NCBI GenBank assembly: GCA_021781415.1
Contig: JAJXWW010000201.1
Coordinates: 1 to 40,266, forward strand
DNA from: Planctomycetota bacterium
GTDB lineage: Bacteria > Planctomycetota > Planctomycetia > Gemmatales > Gemmataceae
Direction of reading: 5' to 3'
Length of the DNA stretch: 40,266 nt
In this document: one piece after another, positions 31,763 to 40,266 of the stretch
How positions within the stretch are numbered: position 1 is the stretch's first letter
How the letters are laid out: each line of letters starts with the position of its first letter
Position numbers and translations under genes: made by a program
Notes under the pieces: generated by a model
What the model was told of the DNA's origin: nothing
What the model saw: only the letters and a program-made list of their open reading frames with translations
Databases searched by the model: none

Positions 31763-33719
31763 CTGCCAGCGACGGCAAGTCGGCCAAACTTCCGTCGATG
31801 AACGTATGATGCCACAGCTGGGTGGCCAAGATGCCGACGAGGCCCATTTCGATGGACGTTCGCACCGGCATTCCGCGCCGCAGTTTGGGAAACGTCGTTC
31901 GCCAATGCTCGACGGCTTCGGGCTGGAAATAGCCGGTGCGGCGCAGCGATTCGGGGCTGAGCAGCTGGCCGACGAACGCCGGTCCATGTTCCAGTTGAAA
32001 GCTATTAAACGGAGCGCGAAACATGGCTTTTCGACGGCGGGCGATGGAGCGCGGCAGCCAGCGCTCGGCGACGACGCGCAACAGCGCCTTGTCGCGCAAG
32101 CCGCGCAGCTTCCAGTGCGGCGGAACTTTGGCCAAATAATCGAACACGGCTTCGTCGAGAAACGGATAGCGCGTTTCGACGGAAGAGTTCATGGCCACGC
32201 GGTCGCCCTTGGCGTTGAGGAGCAGTCCGGCCAGCTGGATGCGCGCCCCCACGGCCAACTCTCGGTTGAGCGGATGCCAGCGCTTCATGCGTTCGGGATT
32301 GAAGCCGAGTTCTTCGTAGGGTGAGCGCTCTTCCATGCCTTCCAACAGCCACGGGCTGAAGAAACGCAGCTTCGACGTACTCATTACGCCGTAGAGATCG
32401 AGCCAACCGTTGTGTCCGCCGACCGCCTTTTGGGCGCGGCGAATCAGATCCCAGGTGAACGCCGGCGCTCCGGTCATCTTGACGAACAGACGGCGCGTCA
32501 ACTGGCTGAGCTGCAATCCGGGGACGAAATCGAGCCAACCGAGCAAGCGATTGATCTTGTGCCACGGATAGCCGGCCAGCCATTCGTCGGAGCCTTCGCC
32601 GGTCAGGGCCACCTTGAAGCCGCGTTGGTGAACTTCGCGCGCCAACATCAATAGAGCGGCGCACGAGGTGTCGATGACTGGCCCCTCGGCGGCGCGGATC
32701 AGCGCGGGATAGTTGTTCAGCACATCCTCTTCGGCGCAGCGAACCACGATCGGCTCGACGCCGATATGCCGGGCCACCAAGGTCGCCTCGCGCGATTCGT
32801 CGAGATCGGGCCGGGCGATCTGGATGCTGAAGCAGGGGATGGGCGTGCCGCGCACCTTGCTGGCCAACGCGACGACGATACTGGAATCGACGCCGCCGGA
32901 CAGATACGACACGACCGGCACGTCGGCCCGCAGCCGTCGCGTCACCGCGCCGAGCAGGACTTCCTCGAAGCCGTCGGCGAGCTGTTTGCCGCCGCTTTCG
33001 TAATCCTCGTGGCCGCGATCGGGGAAGTCGATTTGCCAATAGACGCGCTCGCTGATTTGGGCGGTTTCGCCGAGCGCTCCCAATTGAATGCGCAGGTAAT
33101 GCCCCGGAGGCAGCAGGCGAATACCGTCGAAGCAAGTATACGGTCCCGGCAGCGCGAAGAAGGTGAACAGATGATTGAGGCCGCGCGGATCGGGCTTGGC
33201 CTCGACCATGCCGGACGCGAGCAGCGCCTTGATCTCCGAAGCGAACAGCAGCCAGTCGCCCTGTTGCGTCCAGTACAAAGGACAAATGCCGAAACGATCG
33301 CGCGCCAGCACGATGCGCCGCTGCCGGCCGTCCCACAGAGCGAAGGCGAATTGGCCGCGCAGTTGGGGAAAGAACTCTTCGCCGTAATCTTCCCAGCTAT
33401 GAGGAATGACTTCGGTATCGCAATGCGTGGCGAAGCGATGGCCGCGCCCTTCCAGTTCCTTGCGCTTTTCGGGATAGTCGAATAATTCGCCGTTGAACAC
33501 GACGGAGACGCTGCTGTCTTCGTTGTGGATCGGTTGGCGTCCGTCGGCCAAGCCGACGATGCTCAGGCGGCGCGAGGCGAACGCCAACCCAGGCCGATGG
33601 AGGAATCCATCCTCGTCCGGCCCGCGATGTACGATGGCGTCGGCCATGGCCTCAACCGCGCCGGCGGGAGCCGGACGATTGCGACCCGATACATCAATAA
33701 TCCCCGCGATACCGCACAT
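31710..33719 (-). CDS. asnB: Asparagine synthase (glutamine-hydrolysing)
   Basis: The 669-residue enzyme makes asparagine from aspartate, ATP and glutamine, or amidates another acceptor in a biosynthetic pathway. The N-terminal class II glutaminase starts MCGIAGIID with Cys2 as nucleophile; HRGPDEDG and FNGELFDY are present. The synthetase domain has the PP-loop SYLSGGVDSSIV (271-282), GEGSDEWLAGYP, and MNSSVETRYPFLDEAVFDYL. The last ~16 residues come from heptanucleotide repeats and are probably not functional, so the ancestral stop lay slightly upstream. SD AAGGAAA precedes the start. Upstream on the same strand is a short-chain dehydrogenase, with a palindromic repeat between them. Confidence 0.95.
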   Translation of the reverse strand: MCGIAGIIDVSGRNRPAPAGAVEAMADAIVHRGPDEDGFLHRPGLAFASRRLSIVGLADGRQPIHNEDSSVSVVFNGELFDYPEKRKELEGRGHRFATHCDTEVIPHSWEDYGEEFFPQLRGQFAFALWDGRQRRIVLARDRFGICPLYWTQQGDWLLFASEIKALLASGMVEAKPDPRGLNHLFTFFALPGPYTCFDGIRLLPPGHYLRIQLGALGETAQISERVYWQIDFPDRGHEDYESGGKQLADGFEEVLLGAVTRRLRADVPVVSYLSGGVDSSIVVALASKVRGTPIPCFSIQIARPDLDESREATLVARHIGVEPIVVRCAEEDVLNNYPALIRAAEGPVIDTSCAALLMLAREVHQRGFKVALTGEGSDEWLAGYPWHKINRLLGWLDFVPGLQLSQLTRRLFVKMTGAPAFTWDLIRRAQKAVGGHNGWLDLYGVMSTSKLRFFSPWLLEGMEERSPYEELGFNPERMKRWHPLNRELAVGARIQLAGLLLNAKGDRVAMNSSVETRYPFLDEAVFDYLAKVPPHWKLRGLRDKALLRVVAERWLPRSIARRRKAMFRAPFNSFQLEHGPAFVGQLLSPESLRRTGYFQPEAVEHWRTTFPKLRRGMPVRTSIEMGLVGILATQLWHHTFIDGSLADLPSLAGGNRQSAIGHRLSAVGQ

Positions 33720-33769
33720 TCCGTTTTCCTTCTTATTTCGTGGGCCTCATGCCATCCGTTGTGCATCTC

Positions 33770-33837
33770 GGCGAACCCGCCGCATAAGCTGCCGGGTGAT
33801 GAATCCGCAACCCGGCGGCTTACGCGGCGGGTTCGCC
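33770..33837. repeat. Palindromic repeat, variant of the GGCGAACC family
   Basis: Left arm GGCGAACCCGCCGCATAAGC and on (33770-33798) faces a near-perfect inverted right arm ending GGCGGGTTCGCC (33837), with about 12 bases in the loop. It lies between the dehydrogenase and asparagine synthase genes. The outer words match 10505-10579 and 39962-40266, and the inner part differs. Confidence 0.9.
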
Positions 33838-33848
33838 GGGACGGTTCC

Positions 33849-34652
33849 CTATGCCACCGCATAGAGCTTGCGAACCTGCCGCGCGAGCAAGGTATCCACG
33901 AGACGAGGAAGAAATCGATTGATGCGCAGCATCCAGCGCGCGTCCCAGCCGAGGACCGTCTCGGTGCGATTGTTCCTCACGGCGCGTAAGATACCGGCGG
34001 CTACTCGCTCCGGCGGCATGCCCTTGCTGACATCGATCGGATAGCGGCCGGTGTTCCGCAACAGATTGCTCCATAGCTCGCTGCGCGTCAGACCGGGAAG
34101 CACCAATAGCACATCGATACCGAAGCGGACCATTTCGCCGCGCAGCGCCTCGGTCAATCCGCACAGGGCGAACTTGCTGGCCGAGTATTCGCTCCACGCC
34201 GGGATGCCGCGCCGACCGCACATGGAGGCGACATTGACGATGGCCGGCTGTCGGCCTTTGTGCAGTTCCGGAATGGCCAGGCGAATCAACTCGGCGGGGG
34301 CGAAGAAGTTGACCTCGAAGACGCGCCGCAGGACTTCTTCGGAGTTTTCCGCGAAGTGGCACCAACTGCCGACGCCTGCATTGTTAATTAGTACGTCCAG
34401 CCCGTCGAAGCGTTCCAGCGCCGTCGCCAGGATGTGCTGGCGATCCGCTTCGCGGGTGATGTCGCCGGGCACGGCAATGGCTTCCGCGCCGAGAGTCGTT
34501 AGGGAGCGCGCCAATTGTTCCAGCTTGTCCGTCGAACGCGCCGTGAGAACGAGCTTCGCTCCAGCGCGGGCCGCCTGTTCGGCCAAGCTGCGACCGATGC
34601 CGCTCGACGCTCCGGTCAGCAGCACCCGCGCTCCGCTCAAGTCTCGTCGCAT
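33849..34652 (-). CDS. Short-chain dehydrogenase/reductase (SDR)
   Basis: The protein has 267 residues from the ATG at 34652; Met one codon earlier (34655) is equally possible, and the longer open frame to 34679 lacks a better site. The classical SDR pattern is present: cofactor motif TGASSGIGRSLAEQAARAG with an Arg after the first strand (LTARSTDK, suggesting NADP(H)), structural NNAGVGS, catalytic Ser in VNVASMCGRRG, and YSASK with Tyr and Lys. A C-terminal hydrophobic and basic stretch (RINRFLPRLVDTLLARQVRK) resembles membrane-associated lipid-acting SDRs. The substrate is unknown. Confidence 0.9.
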   Translation of the reverse strand: MRRDLSGARVLLTGASSGIGRSLAEQAARAGAKLVLTARSTDKLEQLARSLTTLGAEAIAVPGDITREADRQHILATALERFDGLDVLINNAGVGSWCHFAENSEEVLRRVFEVNFFAPAELIRLAIPELHKGRQPAIVNVASMCGRRGIPAWSEYSASKFALCGLTEALRGEMVRFGIDVLLVLPGLTRSELWSNLLRNTGRYPIDVSKGMPPERVAAGILRAVRNNRTETVLGWDARWMLRINRFLPRLVDTLLARQVRKLYAVA

Positions 34653-34679
34653 CATAGAGTCTCCCGATCTATTTGTCAA

Positions 34680-35056
34680 AGCTACCGAATCTTCGCAGCT
34701 TCTCCAAATTTAACCGATGCGAAGCAAATCGCTCCACCCTTTTGAGAGAAAATCACTTCGGGGCGGGTAGGGAAGACGGTTTGCCGGTTACGATCGTCAT
34801 CCCCGTTTCACACGGTAGAGACCGACGCGCGGACGAAGCGAATATCTAATCCCGTCTCCAATGTATCTTATGGGGATTGAAGCGATGGGAACATGGTTGC
34901 GCGGTCGAAACCGCGTCGGAGAGCGTCCGATTGGGTAGACTTTTCGCAAAAGGCGATTCTACCGCACCGCCCGCTTGACTTGTCGCGCGGAAGGTTTATC
35001 GTGGACGAATACCCCTTGCGTCTCCAAAATCGACCCAATCCCGGACGAGTGGACCC
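34680..35056. other. Divergent intergenic region
   Basis: The region separates the SDR gene (minus) from the TPR gene (plus), so it should hold promoters for both. I see no convincing -35/-10 pair, RNA gene or repeat. A TTGACA on the minus strand lies only about 20 bases before the SDR start, too close to be its -35 box. A 233-codon minus frame across this region is the shadow of the TPR gene. Confidence 0.6.
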
Positions 35057-36463
35057 ATGACCTCCTCCCCCGATGTTCCACCGAGGACCGTCTTTCGTCG
35101 CCGATTCGTTTTCTGGGCCGCATCGATTGTGATGCTTGGCTTGGCAGGGGGCGGCTCGTTCTGGTGGACGCATCGCGCCCCTCCCGCGCCGATCCCGCCT
35201 TCCGTGCCCGCCAATCGGGCGGACCCCGAAGTCACAACGATCGTCGACAAAGCGCGCGAAGAAGTGTTGAGCGAGCCTCGCTCGGCGCGAGCCTGGGGCC
35301 GACTCGGCCAAGCGTTTCTCGCCAACGACATGGAAGTGGAAGGAAGCATTTGTTTTGCCGAAGCGGAACGGCTCGATCCCTCCAATCCGCGCTGGCCTTA
35401 TTTTCGAGGAGGCATCGCAATCAATCGAGGCGAGCCGGAAGAGGCAATTCCCTTCTTCCAACGAGCCATCGAGCGCGAGGAAGCGACGACATCGGGCAAC
35501 TTCGTGCCGCGCTTGATGGCGGCGGAGACGCTGCTGGCGCTGGGGCGATTGGACGAAGCCGAAGAGCAATATCGCAACGTGTTGGCGCGGCGAGAGAACG
35601 AAATTCGAGCGCGCTACGGTTTGGGTTTAGTTTACGCCGCGCGCACCGATTGGAAGAACAGTCGAGCGGAGTTGCAGCGCTGTGCCGGCGATCCCTTTGC
35701 CCAGCAAAAGGCCTGCGTGCAATTGGCCGCCGTCTGCCGCCGTCTGGACGACGCCGCCGCAGCCGAGAAGTTCCGTCAATTGGCCAATCGACTGCCAATG
35801 GACCGCGATTGGCTCGATCCCTATGCCGCGGAGTATTTACCGTGGGCGGTGAAAAAGCGCATGCGCTATCGCCACATCGAGTCTCTGGAAGCAGCGGGAA
35901 ACCTCGGTAAAGCAGTGGAGATGCTGCGTCCCATGTTGACGGAATATCCCAACGACTATTTGCCGCGCGTGACGTTGGCCAAACTCGTTGGAAGGATGGG
36001 AGATCACATCCAAGCCGAACGGCTGCTGCGCGAGGCCCTGCAAATCGCGCCGGACAAGGTTCAGGTCCATTATTATCTCAGTCTCGTTCTGTTCACGCAC
36101 GCCGAGGCCGAGGCGCAGCACGGCTTTCGCGAGCGCGCCGAAGCACTCTATCGAGAAGCCATTCAGCGCGCCGAGGAAACCTTGAAGATCAAGCCCGATT
36201 ACGGTTTCGCCTTTATGACGCTTGGATTATCACTAAAAGGGCTGGGACAACGAGCGAAAGCTTTGACCGCATTGCAAGATGCGGTACGCTGCAATCCCGA
36301 ACATGCCGAGTTACATTTCTACTTGGGAGAAATGCTCGTCGAAGCGGGCCGCCTCGACGAGGCTCGCGATCACCTCCAACAGGCCATCGAAATGGGACCG
36401 GCGAACGCGGCCTGGCGTCCGCGCGCGCTAGCTGGATTAAAGAAAGTAGTCAAGGCGAAGTAG
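35057..36463 (+). CDS. Membrane-anchored tetratricopeptide-repeat protein
   Basis: The 468-residue protein has a short cytoplasmic start, one membrane segment (about 18-36: FVFWAASIVMLGLAGGGSFWW), a Pro-rich linker, then TPR-type helix pairs to the end. Examples are ARAWGRLGQAFLANDMEVEG, MAAETLLALGRLDEAEEQYR, ARYGLGLVYAARTDW, GFAFMTLGLSLKGLGQRAKA and AELHFYLGEMLVEAGRLDEA. Several units show the W/L-G-Y-A-F-A-P-like consensus in a relaxed form. The repeats should face the periplasm and bind other proteins. It is the only long plus-strand gene in the right part of the window. Such proteins often accompany CRTAC1-type lipoproteins in planctomycetes, and one lies 1.6 kb away. No specific function can be given. 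Confidence 0.85.
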   Translation: MTSSPDVPPRTVFRRRFVFWAASIVMLGLAGGGSFWWTHRAPPAPIPPSVPANRADPEVTTIVDKAREEVLSEPRSARAWGRLGQAFLANDMEVEGSICFAEAERLDPSNPRWPYFRGGIAINRGEPEEAIPFFQRAIEREEATTSGNFVPRLMAAETLLALGRLDEAEEQYRNVLARRENEIRARYGLGLVYAARTDWKNSRAELQRCAGDPFAQQKACVQLAAVCRRLDDAAAAEKFRQLANRLPMDRDWLDPYAAEYLPWAVKKRMRYRHIESLEAAGNLGKAVEMLRPMLTEYPNDYLPRVTLAKLVGRMGDHIQAERLLREALQIAPDKVQVHYYLSLVLFTHAEAEAQHGFRERAEALYREAIQRAEETLKIKPDYGFAFMTLGLSLKGLGQRAKALTALQDAVRCNPEHAELHFYLGEMLVEAGRLDEARDHLQQAIEMGPANAAWRPRALAGLKKVVKAK

Positions 36464-36527
36464 TCAGTAGTCAGTAGCCAGTAAAGTGTACTCAATCTAT
36501 TTTCTGACTACTGACTACTGACTACTC
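36461..36527. terminator. Bidirectional hairpin made of AGTAGTC/AGTCAGT repeats
   Basis: AAGTAGTCAGTAGTCAGTAG (36461-36480) faces CTGACTACTGACTACTGACTAC-type sequence ending about 36527, around an AT-rich loop. It lies between the convergent TPR and lipoprotein genes and is followed by AAAAAA on one side, so it fits a shared terminator. The 7-base periodicity also links it to the heptanucleotide arrays near 31600-31760. Confidence 0.6.
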
Positions 36528-36538
36528 TTCGAAAAAAC

Positions 36539-36985
36539 TCACTTCGTCAACTTCAAGTCGTAGCTCCCGGACGGAACTTCAATTTTCAGCTTCGTGTTGC
36601 GCGGATCGGAAAACGAACGATCGAATCCGACGGCCGGTGGAGTCTTGGGGTCGGCGGAGGGCATCATGGACGGCGTCACGGTGACGCGGTATTTCCCCGC
36701 CGGCGCTCCTTCCTTACCGGCGGTAAAAATCTTGTAGGTTCCGTCGGAGCCGATTGGACCGGCGGACAGGCCGGCCGTCGGTGACTGATCCTTGGCCGAT
36801 TCTTGAGTCGGGATGCCGGTGTCGGGAATCAGCGCTACCTGTCCGGCAGTGAGCGCTTGACCGTCGACGGTGACTTTTCCTGAAACTGGCGACATGGGCG
36901 GCAACTTCTTACCGCAGCCCACGACGAGAATCAGGCCGGCGAGGACAACCATGCCGACCGAACGGCAACAGAAATTGCGATACAT
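36539..36985 (-). CDS. Small lipoprotein with transthyretin/carboxypeptidase-regulatory-like fold
   Basis: The 148-residue protein has a lipoprotein signal peptide ending in the lipobox LVVGC (Cys24). A beta-sandwich pattern typical of many planctomycete lipoproteins follows: PVSGKVTVDGQALTAGQVAL, then SDGTYKI, then PAGKYRVTVTPS. It would be attached to a membrane facing the periplasm. The family has no known activity. GAGG lies 8 bases before the ATG. It is immediately downstream of the DUF1559 gene in the same orientation, and this pairing is common in planctomycetes, so the two are probably co-transcribed. Confidence 0.85.
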   Translation of the reverse strand: MYRNFCCRSVGMVVLAGLILVVGCGKKLPPMSPVSGKVTVDGQALTAGQVALIPDTGIPTQESAKDQSPTAGLSAGPIGSDGTYKIFTAGKEGAPAGKYRVTVTPSMMPSADPKTPPAVGFDRSFSDPRNTKLKIEVPSGSYDLKLTK

Positions 36986-37068
36986 GAATAATCCTCAATG
37001 AAAGATGCGGGAATCGAAGACGACCGGCAAGCGGAGGGCGCAAGCCCTCCGCTCGTGGCCATCGGCGC

Positions 37069-38016
37069 TTACCAATCCGACCCCAAGGTCTCGCCTCCAT
37101 GCGGAGTGCAGGCGGCGTTCCAAGTGTAGACCGACATGCCGCCGTTCACGGTGCGAACGCTGCCGTCGGCCAGACCGGCCATCATGGCCCCGGTGTGCGG
37201 TCCTTGGGTGACGTACCAGTTGCACTGCTGGGCGGACGGGCCTGCTTGGAATGCGATGGAGCCATAGTAGAACTCGGCTCCCCCGGCATTCATCTGCCAA
37301 ATGCCATCGTTTTGTGCCCCGAAGGTGGGACTGGACCATGGATCGCTGCCGTTGAGGATCGTATCCCACGCCCACGCCGGCAACGTGCATCCTCCCGAAG
37401 TGGGCGAACAATTGCGGAATCGTTCGGCGAACATCACGGTATTCGACGTGCCGTCGGGAATCTGTGCGACGATGTTTTGCGTGCCGCGCGGCTCGAACAC
37501 CTCGACGTTGGCCGCGTAGTTGCACGACGCATAACCGTCGCGCTGAATCGTCGACGACTGCATGACGCCACAACCGCCGTAGGTGTTGGCGTTGATGACC
37601 ACCGGGTCGCTCGGACAGAGGAACTCTTTGATTACCGTGCTGCCGACGTTCGAGGAGTAACCGCCGGCGAGATTGTAGACGTTATTTTGTTCCATGTACG
37701 GTAACAAATAAAAGAAGACCGTGCCGGACGTTCCCGTTGGGCTATAGACGTTTCCATAGGAGCTACCCCTACCCTGGTTCAAGCCAACGCCCTCGACGAG
37801 GGGAAGCACATTGTAAGTGCCGTTGAAATTGTGGACCGCAAGTCCAATCTGTTTGAGATTGTTAGAACAACTCATGCGGCTGGCGGCCTCGCGCACCTTC
37901 TGGATCGCCGGTAGCAGCAATCCAATCAGAATGGCAATGATGGCGATGACCACCAACAGCTCGATGAGGGTGAAACCCCGCCCTCTGCTGCGAACGAAAC
38001 GAAGAAGAACAGCCAT
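37069..38016 (-). CDS. DUF1559 domain protein (pseudopilin-like, H-x9-DG)
   Basis: The protein has 315 residues from the ATG at 38016, chosen because GGAGG lies 8 bases upstream; the open frame begins five codons earlier at a TTG overlapping that site. The N-terminus is a type IV pilin/type II secretion prepilin signal ([33 protein letters not shown]), cleaved before Phe. The body is DUF1559 ([16 protein letters not shown]) and ends with the H-x9-DG motif in [21 protein letters not shown]. Planctomycetes carry many copies. They are presumably exported and assembled at the envelope by the pilin/secretion machinery, but their individual roles are unknown. Confidence 0.95.
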   Translation of the reverse strand: MAVLLRFVRSRGRGFTLIELLVVIAIIAILIGLLLPAIQKVREAASRMSCSNNLKQIGLAVHNFNGTYNVLPLVEGVGLNQGRGSSYGNVYSPTGTSGTVFFYLLPYMEQNNVYNLAGGYSSNVGSTVIKEFLCPSDPVVINANTYGGCGVMQSSTIQRDGYASCNYAANVEVFEPRGTQNIVAQIPDGTSNTVMFAERFRNCSPTSGGCTLPAWAWDTILNGSDPWSSPTFGAQNDGIWQMNAGGAEFYYGSIAFQAGPSAQQCNWYVTQGPHTGAMMAGLADGSVRTVNGGMSVYTWNAACTPHGGETLGSDW

Positions 38017-38070
38017 GAACAAATCCTCCAAAAAAGACCGTAGGGCGAACTATCTTTTAAAGAACGCGAG

Positions 38071-39795
38071 TTACTTGCCCGTTGAACGACCCTCGCCCTT
38101 TCGCAATTCGAGACGCTTATCGACCGTATAACCTTGGTGTTGATGGTCGAAGATTTCCCGCTCGCCGTTGGGCCAAACGACTTCGATCGACTCCACGCGC
38201 TCGAACGTTCCCAAACCGAAGTGAGCGATCGGTTCGCTGCTGCCAAGGTAGCTGTCCGTCGGGTGCGCCGAACCGACGCGGCGCGTTCCACCGACTTGAA
38301 GGCGCACCAGCGCGCCTAAGGCGTCGCGCCGCAGCGCCGGATCGAACGCGCGCACTTGGAGCCAGTGACCGCGATGGGGCGCGACATTCTTGAACAGCCG
38401 CGCGGGACCGCCGATGGTCGTCGCCAACAGATCGATCCCACCATCGCCGTCGATGTCGCCGCGAATGAGACAGCGGGCCACGTTCTGTTTGCCACAGAAT
38501 GCCGGATTATGGGGAGACAGATTGTCGAAATAGCCTTTTCCGTCGCCGCGAAAGATTTGATTGTGATCGCCGTAACGGCTCCAGAACGGCCCCAACGACC
38601 AATCGTCCACCTCGGCCTTGGCCGACACGCGCCCGTTGAGAACGGCCAAATCGAGCGCGCCGTCGTTATCGAAGTCGGCCAACAGCGTGCCGAACCCCGT
38701 GCCGCGCGCCGAACTCTTCAAAAAGCCTCCCGCTGCCGAGGTGTCCCGATACAAGCCGGGCGGTCCCTGTCGCCATAGGGTATTGCCCTCTTCGGTCAGG
38801 TGGGTGACGAAGACATCGAGCAAGCCGTCGCCGTCCACGTCGCCCCAGGCAATGCCCATACCCGCTTGCGCCTGTCCCATGCCGTTGTAGGCCAAGCCGC
38901 GCAGCACCGCCTCTTCCTTGAAGGTGCCGTTCTTCTGGTTGATCCACAAGTGATTGGGTTTGCCGTCGTTGGCGATAAAGATGTCCGGCCAATCGTCGCC
39001 GTCGAAATCGGCGCACACCACGCCCAACCCCGGACCCGGAACGCGACCCAAGCCCGAAGCCTCGGTCACGTCGGCGAACCCCTTCCACGAGGTTTGACCG
39101 CCCAGATTGTGGAACAAACGGCTGACTCGGCCCCGGAATGTCTTGGGAGCGCAATAGTCCGGCGTGCCATACGGCCCCTTGCACGGCCAGGTGGCATCGT
39201 AATCGACGTAGTTGACGACGATCAGATCGAGCCAACCATCGCGGTCGTAGTCGAAGAACGCCGCCGACGTGCCCCAACTGGGATTACGAAGCCCAACGCG
39301 CTGCGTAATGTCCGTGAATTTCCCACCGCCTTCGTTGAGAAACAGCTTCACGCCGACCCCATCGGGATCGTAGCGCGTCACTGCCACATCGGGCTTGCCG
39401 TCGTTGTTGACATCTCCAATTGCCACGCCCATGCAGTAGCCGGAAATGTCAAGATTGGAACCTTTGCTTACATCCTCGAAGCGACCGCCTTCCACCTGTC
39501 GATAGAGGCGATTGGTGGACGCCGACTTAGGCCCGCCGTTTTGGAGCAGGTAAAGATCCAATTTTCCATCGCCATCGAAATCGAAGAGAGCCGCCCCCGA
39601 ACCGACCTGCTGCGGCATGAAATAGTCGCCCACGGGACCGGCATCGTGAACGAAGGTCAGACCGGCCCGATCGGTATCGTCTTCAAACCAGGGGGAAAGA
39701 GAAATAGACTCCGGTTTGTCGGCGGGAGGGTCTTCCCGCTGACAACCCAGGCATAAACCGACCGACGCCAGCACTACGAACGCAACGCGGTTCAT
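38071..39795 (-). CDS. CRTAC1-type VCBS-repeat/ASPIC lipoprotein
   Basis: The 574-residue protein has a lipobox LCLGC (Cys18). Residues about 60-440 carry several FG-GAP/VCBS repeats with calcium-binding DxDxDGxxD loops (FDFDGDGKLDLYL, GDVNNDGKPDVAV, FDYDRDGWLDLIV, ADFDGDDWPDIFI, GDVDGDGLLDVFV, ADFDNDGALDLAV, GDIDGDGGIDLLA), forming a beta-propeller. The C-terminus is an ASPIC/UnbV domain (HFGLGTFERVESIEVVWPNGERE). This family is abundant in planctomycetes and is thought to act in surface binding or degradation contexts. It lies just upstream of the DUF1559 gene on the same strand (54-base gap) and may form an operon with it and the small lipoprotein. Confidence 0.9.
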   Translation of the reverse strand: MNRVAFVVLASVGLCLGCQREDPPADKPESISLSPWFEDDTDRAGLTFVHDAGPVGDYFMPQQVGSGAALFDFDGDGKLDLYLLQNGGPKSASTNRLYRQVEGGRFEDVSKGSNLDISGYCMGVAIGDVNNDGKPDVAVTRYDPDGVGVKLFLNEGGGKFTDITQRVGLRNPSWGTSAAFFDYDRDGWLDLIVVNYVDYDATWPCKGPYGTPDYCAPKTFRGRVSRLFHNLGGQTSWKGFADVTEASGLGRVPGPGLGVVCADFDGDDWPDIFIANDGKPNHLWINQKNGTFKEEAVLRGLAYNGMGQAQAGMGIAWGDVDGDGLLDVFVTHLTEEGNTLWRQGPPGLYRDTSAAGGFLKSSARGTGFGTLLADFDNDGALDLAVLNGRVSAKAEVDDWSLGPFWSRYGDHNQIFRGDGKGYFDNLSPHNPAFCGKQNVARCLIRGDIDGDGGIDLLATTIGGPARLFKNVAPHRGHWLQVRAFDPALRRDALGALVRLQVGGTRRVGSAHPTDSYLGSSEPIAHFGLGTFERVESIEVVWPNGEREIFDHQHQGYTVDKRLELRKGEGRSTGK

Positions 39796-40266
39796 CAGTT
39801 ACTCGGCCTAGCCGTTTCGCATCGTAGATACTTTGACGACCTTAAATGGATACTATGATCCGTTCGACGATCACCGACGTATCCGCGAGTATGAAGATAG
39901 TGAGTGCTTATCACCTATTCCACACAATTACCCGCTCTCGGATGAGATGTCAAGAAAAATCGGCGAACCGGCGGCGTCAGCCGCCGGGTGATTTCACCCA
40001 GAGGCCAACGCCGCCGGTAAAAGCCGATTACCCGGCAGCTTACGCTGCCGGTTCGCCGAACCCAAAGGCTCCAGCGAAGGCGAACCGGCGGCGTCAGCCG
40101 CCGGGTGGAATCACCCCGCGACCAACGCCGCCGACTCAAACCGATTACCCGGCAGCTTACGCTGCCGGTTCGCCGAACCCAAAGGCTCCAGCGAAGGCGA
40201 ACCGGCGGCGTCAGCCGCCGGGTGGAATCACCCCGCGACCAACGCCGCCGACTCAAACCGATTACC
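39796..40266. other. Gene-free end region with AT-rich part and tandem repeats
   Basis: 39796-39955 is relatively AT-rich and upstream of the lipoprotein gene, so it probably holds its promoter. From 39962 to the window end it consists of the 117-base tandem repeat. The open frame on the minus strand there is repeat-derived and not a gene. Confidence 0.7.
39962..40266. repeat. 117-bp tandem repeat of a palindromic unit
   Basis: Units start at 39962, 40079 and 40196 with GGCGAACCGGCGGCGTCAGC, a period of exactly 117 bases. Each unit contains a right arm ending TTACGCTGCCGGTTCGCC that is complementary to the left arm, plus a linker (AACCCAAAGGCTCCAGCGAA). The second and visible third units are identical; the first differs in the centre. 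The array runs past the window end. The arms match the element inside the oxidoreductase gene (10505-10579). Confidence 0.95.

Noticed and set aside
34868..35569. Minus-strand frame of 233 codons upstream of the TPR gene
   Set aside because: It mostly overlaps the TPR coding region and has no recognisable domain or start site; treated as a shadow.
38225..38290. A repeat-derived insertion in the ASPIC domain of the CRTAC1 lipoprotein (RRVGSAHPTDSYLGSSEP)
   Set aside because: The segment aligns by eye with the normal family pattern before the HFGLG motif, so an insertion could not be shown.
39915..40256. Minus-strand frame of 113 codons with internal repeats
   Set aside because: The protein repeat is only the translation of the 117-base DNA repeat.

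Overview
The window looks like chromosomal, GC-rich planctomycete DNA, most likely from the Gemmata group (order Gemmatales). The markers are family-level and come from recognition, not searches: a DUF1559 pseudopilin-like protein with an H-x9-DG motif, a CRTAC1-type VCBS/ASPIC lipoprotein, a sulfatase with a CSPTR site, a TIGR02996 plus leucine-rich-repeat protein, a relic of the long sigma-70 genes common in that group, and many dispersed palindromic repeats. Most genes are on the minus strand. No rRNA, tRNA or CRISPR array was recognised.

Layout. 1-1982 (minus): a compact operon of a small zinc ribbon, a GHKL ATPase, a DUF4325 STAS-like protein and a PIN-domain nuclease cut by the window edge. 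This is the most system-like unit here. The zinc-ribbon frame is broken by a TGA exactly where its family has tryptophan. 2559-4468: a sulfatase with a frameshift at a C7 tract. 4781-9351: DUF4239 protein, GH63-like glucosidase and a small hypothetical, flanked by two direct copies of the 3' end of the next gene. 9205-15576: FAD/Fe-S oxidoreductase (carrying an in-frame palindromic repeat in its linker), zinc-ribbon membrane protein, membrane protein, folE and a secreted metalloprotease-like protein. 15644-18268: a TMEM43/TIGR02996/LRR fusion. 18433-19605: a D12 adenine methylase.

19700-25895 is an accessory island. Two decayed REP-associated transposase (RAYT) copies bracket a type II restriction-modification pair followed by a trypsin-like protease. 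Beyond them are a sigma-factor fragment, a 52-bp copy of the methylase 5' end, and a two-gene unit of a PIN-like protein and an unrecognised partner. 25972-27276 is homoserine dehydrogenase. 27401-28252 (plus) is a DUF433/DUF5615-type toxin-antitoxin-like pair.

28341-31571 encodes an ABC exporter (permease, ATPase, HlyD adaptor). Asparagine synthase follows, with a tail made of heptanucleotide repeats, then a short-chain dehydrogenase. A TPR protein (plus), a small lipoprotein, the DUF1559 protein and the CRTAC1 lipoprotein complete the gene set. The window ends in a 117-bp tandem repeat of the same palindrome family found inside the oxidoreductase gene.

Recurring themes are three unrelated PIN-like nucleases in separate two- to four-gene units, one R-M cassette with an attached protease, and repeat elements that invade or flank genes. 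Functions are inferred from motifs by eye; no database comparison was possible.
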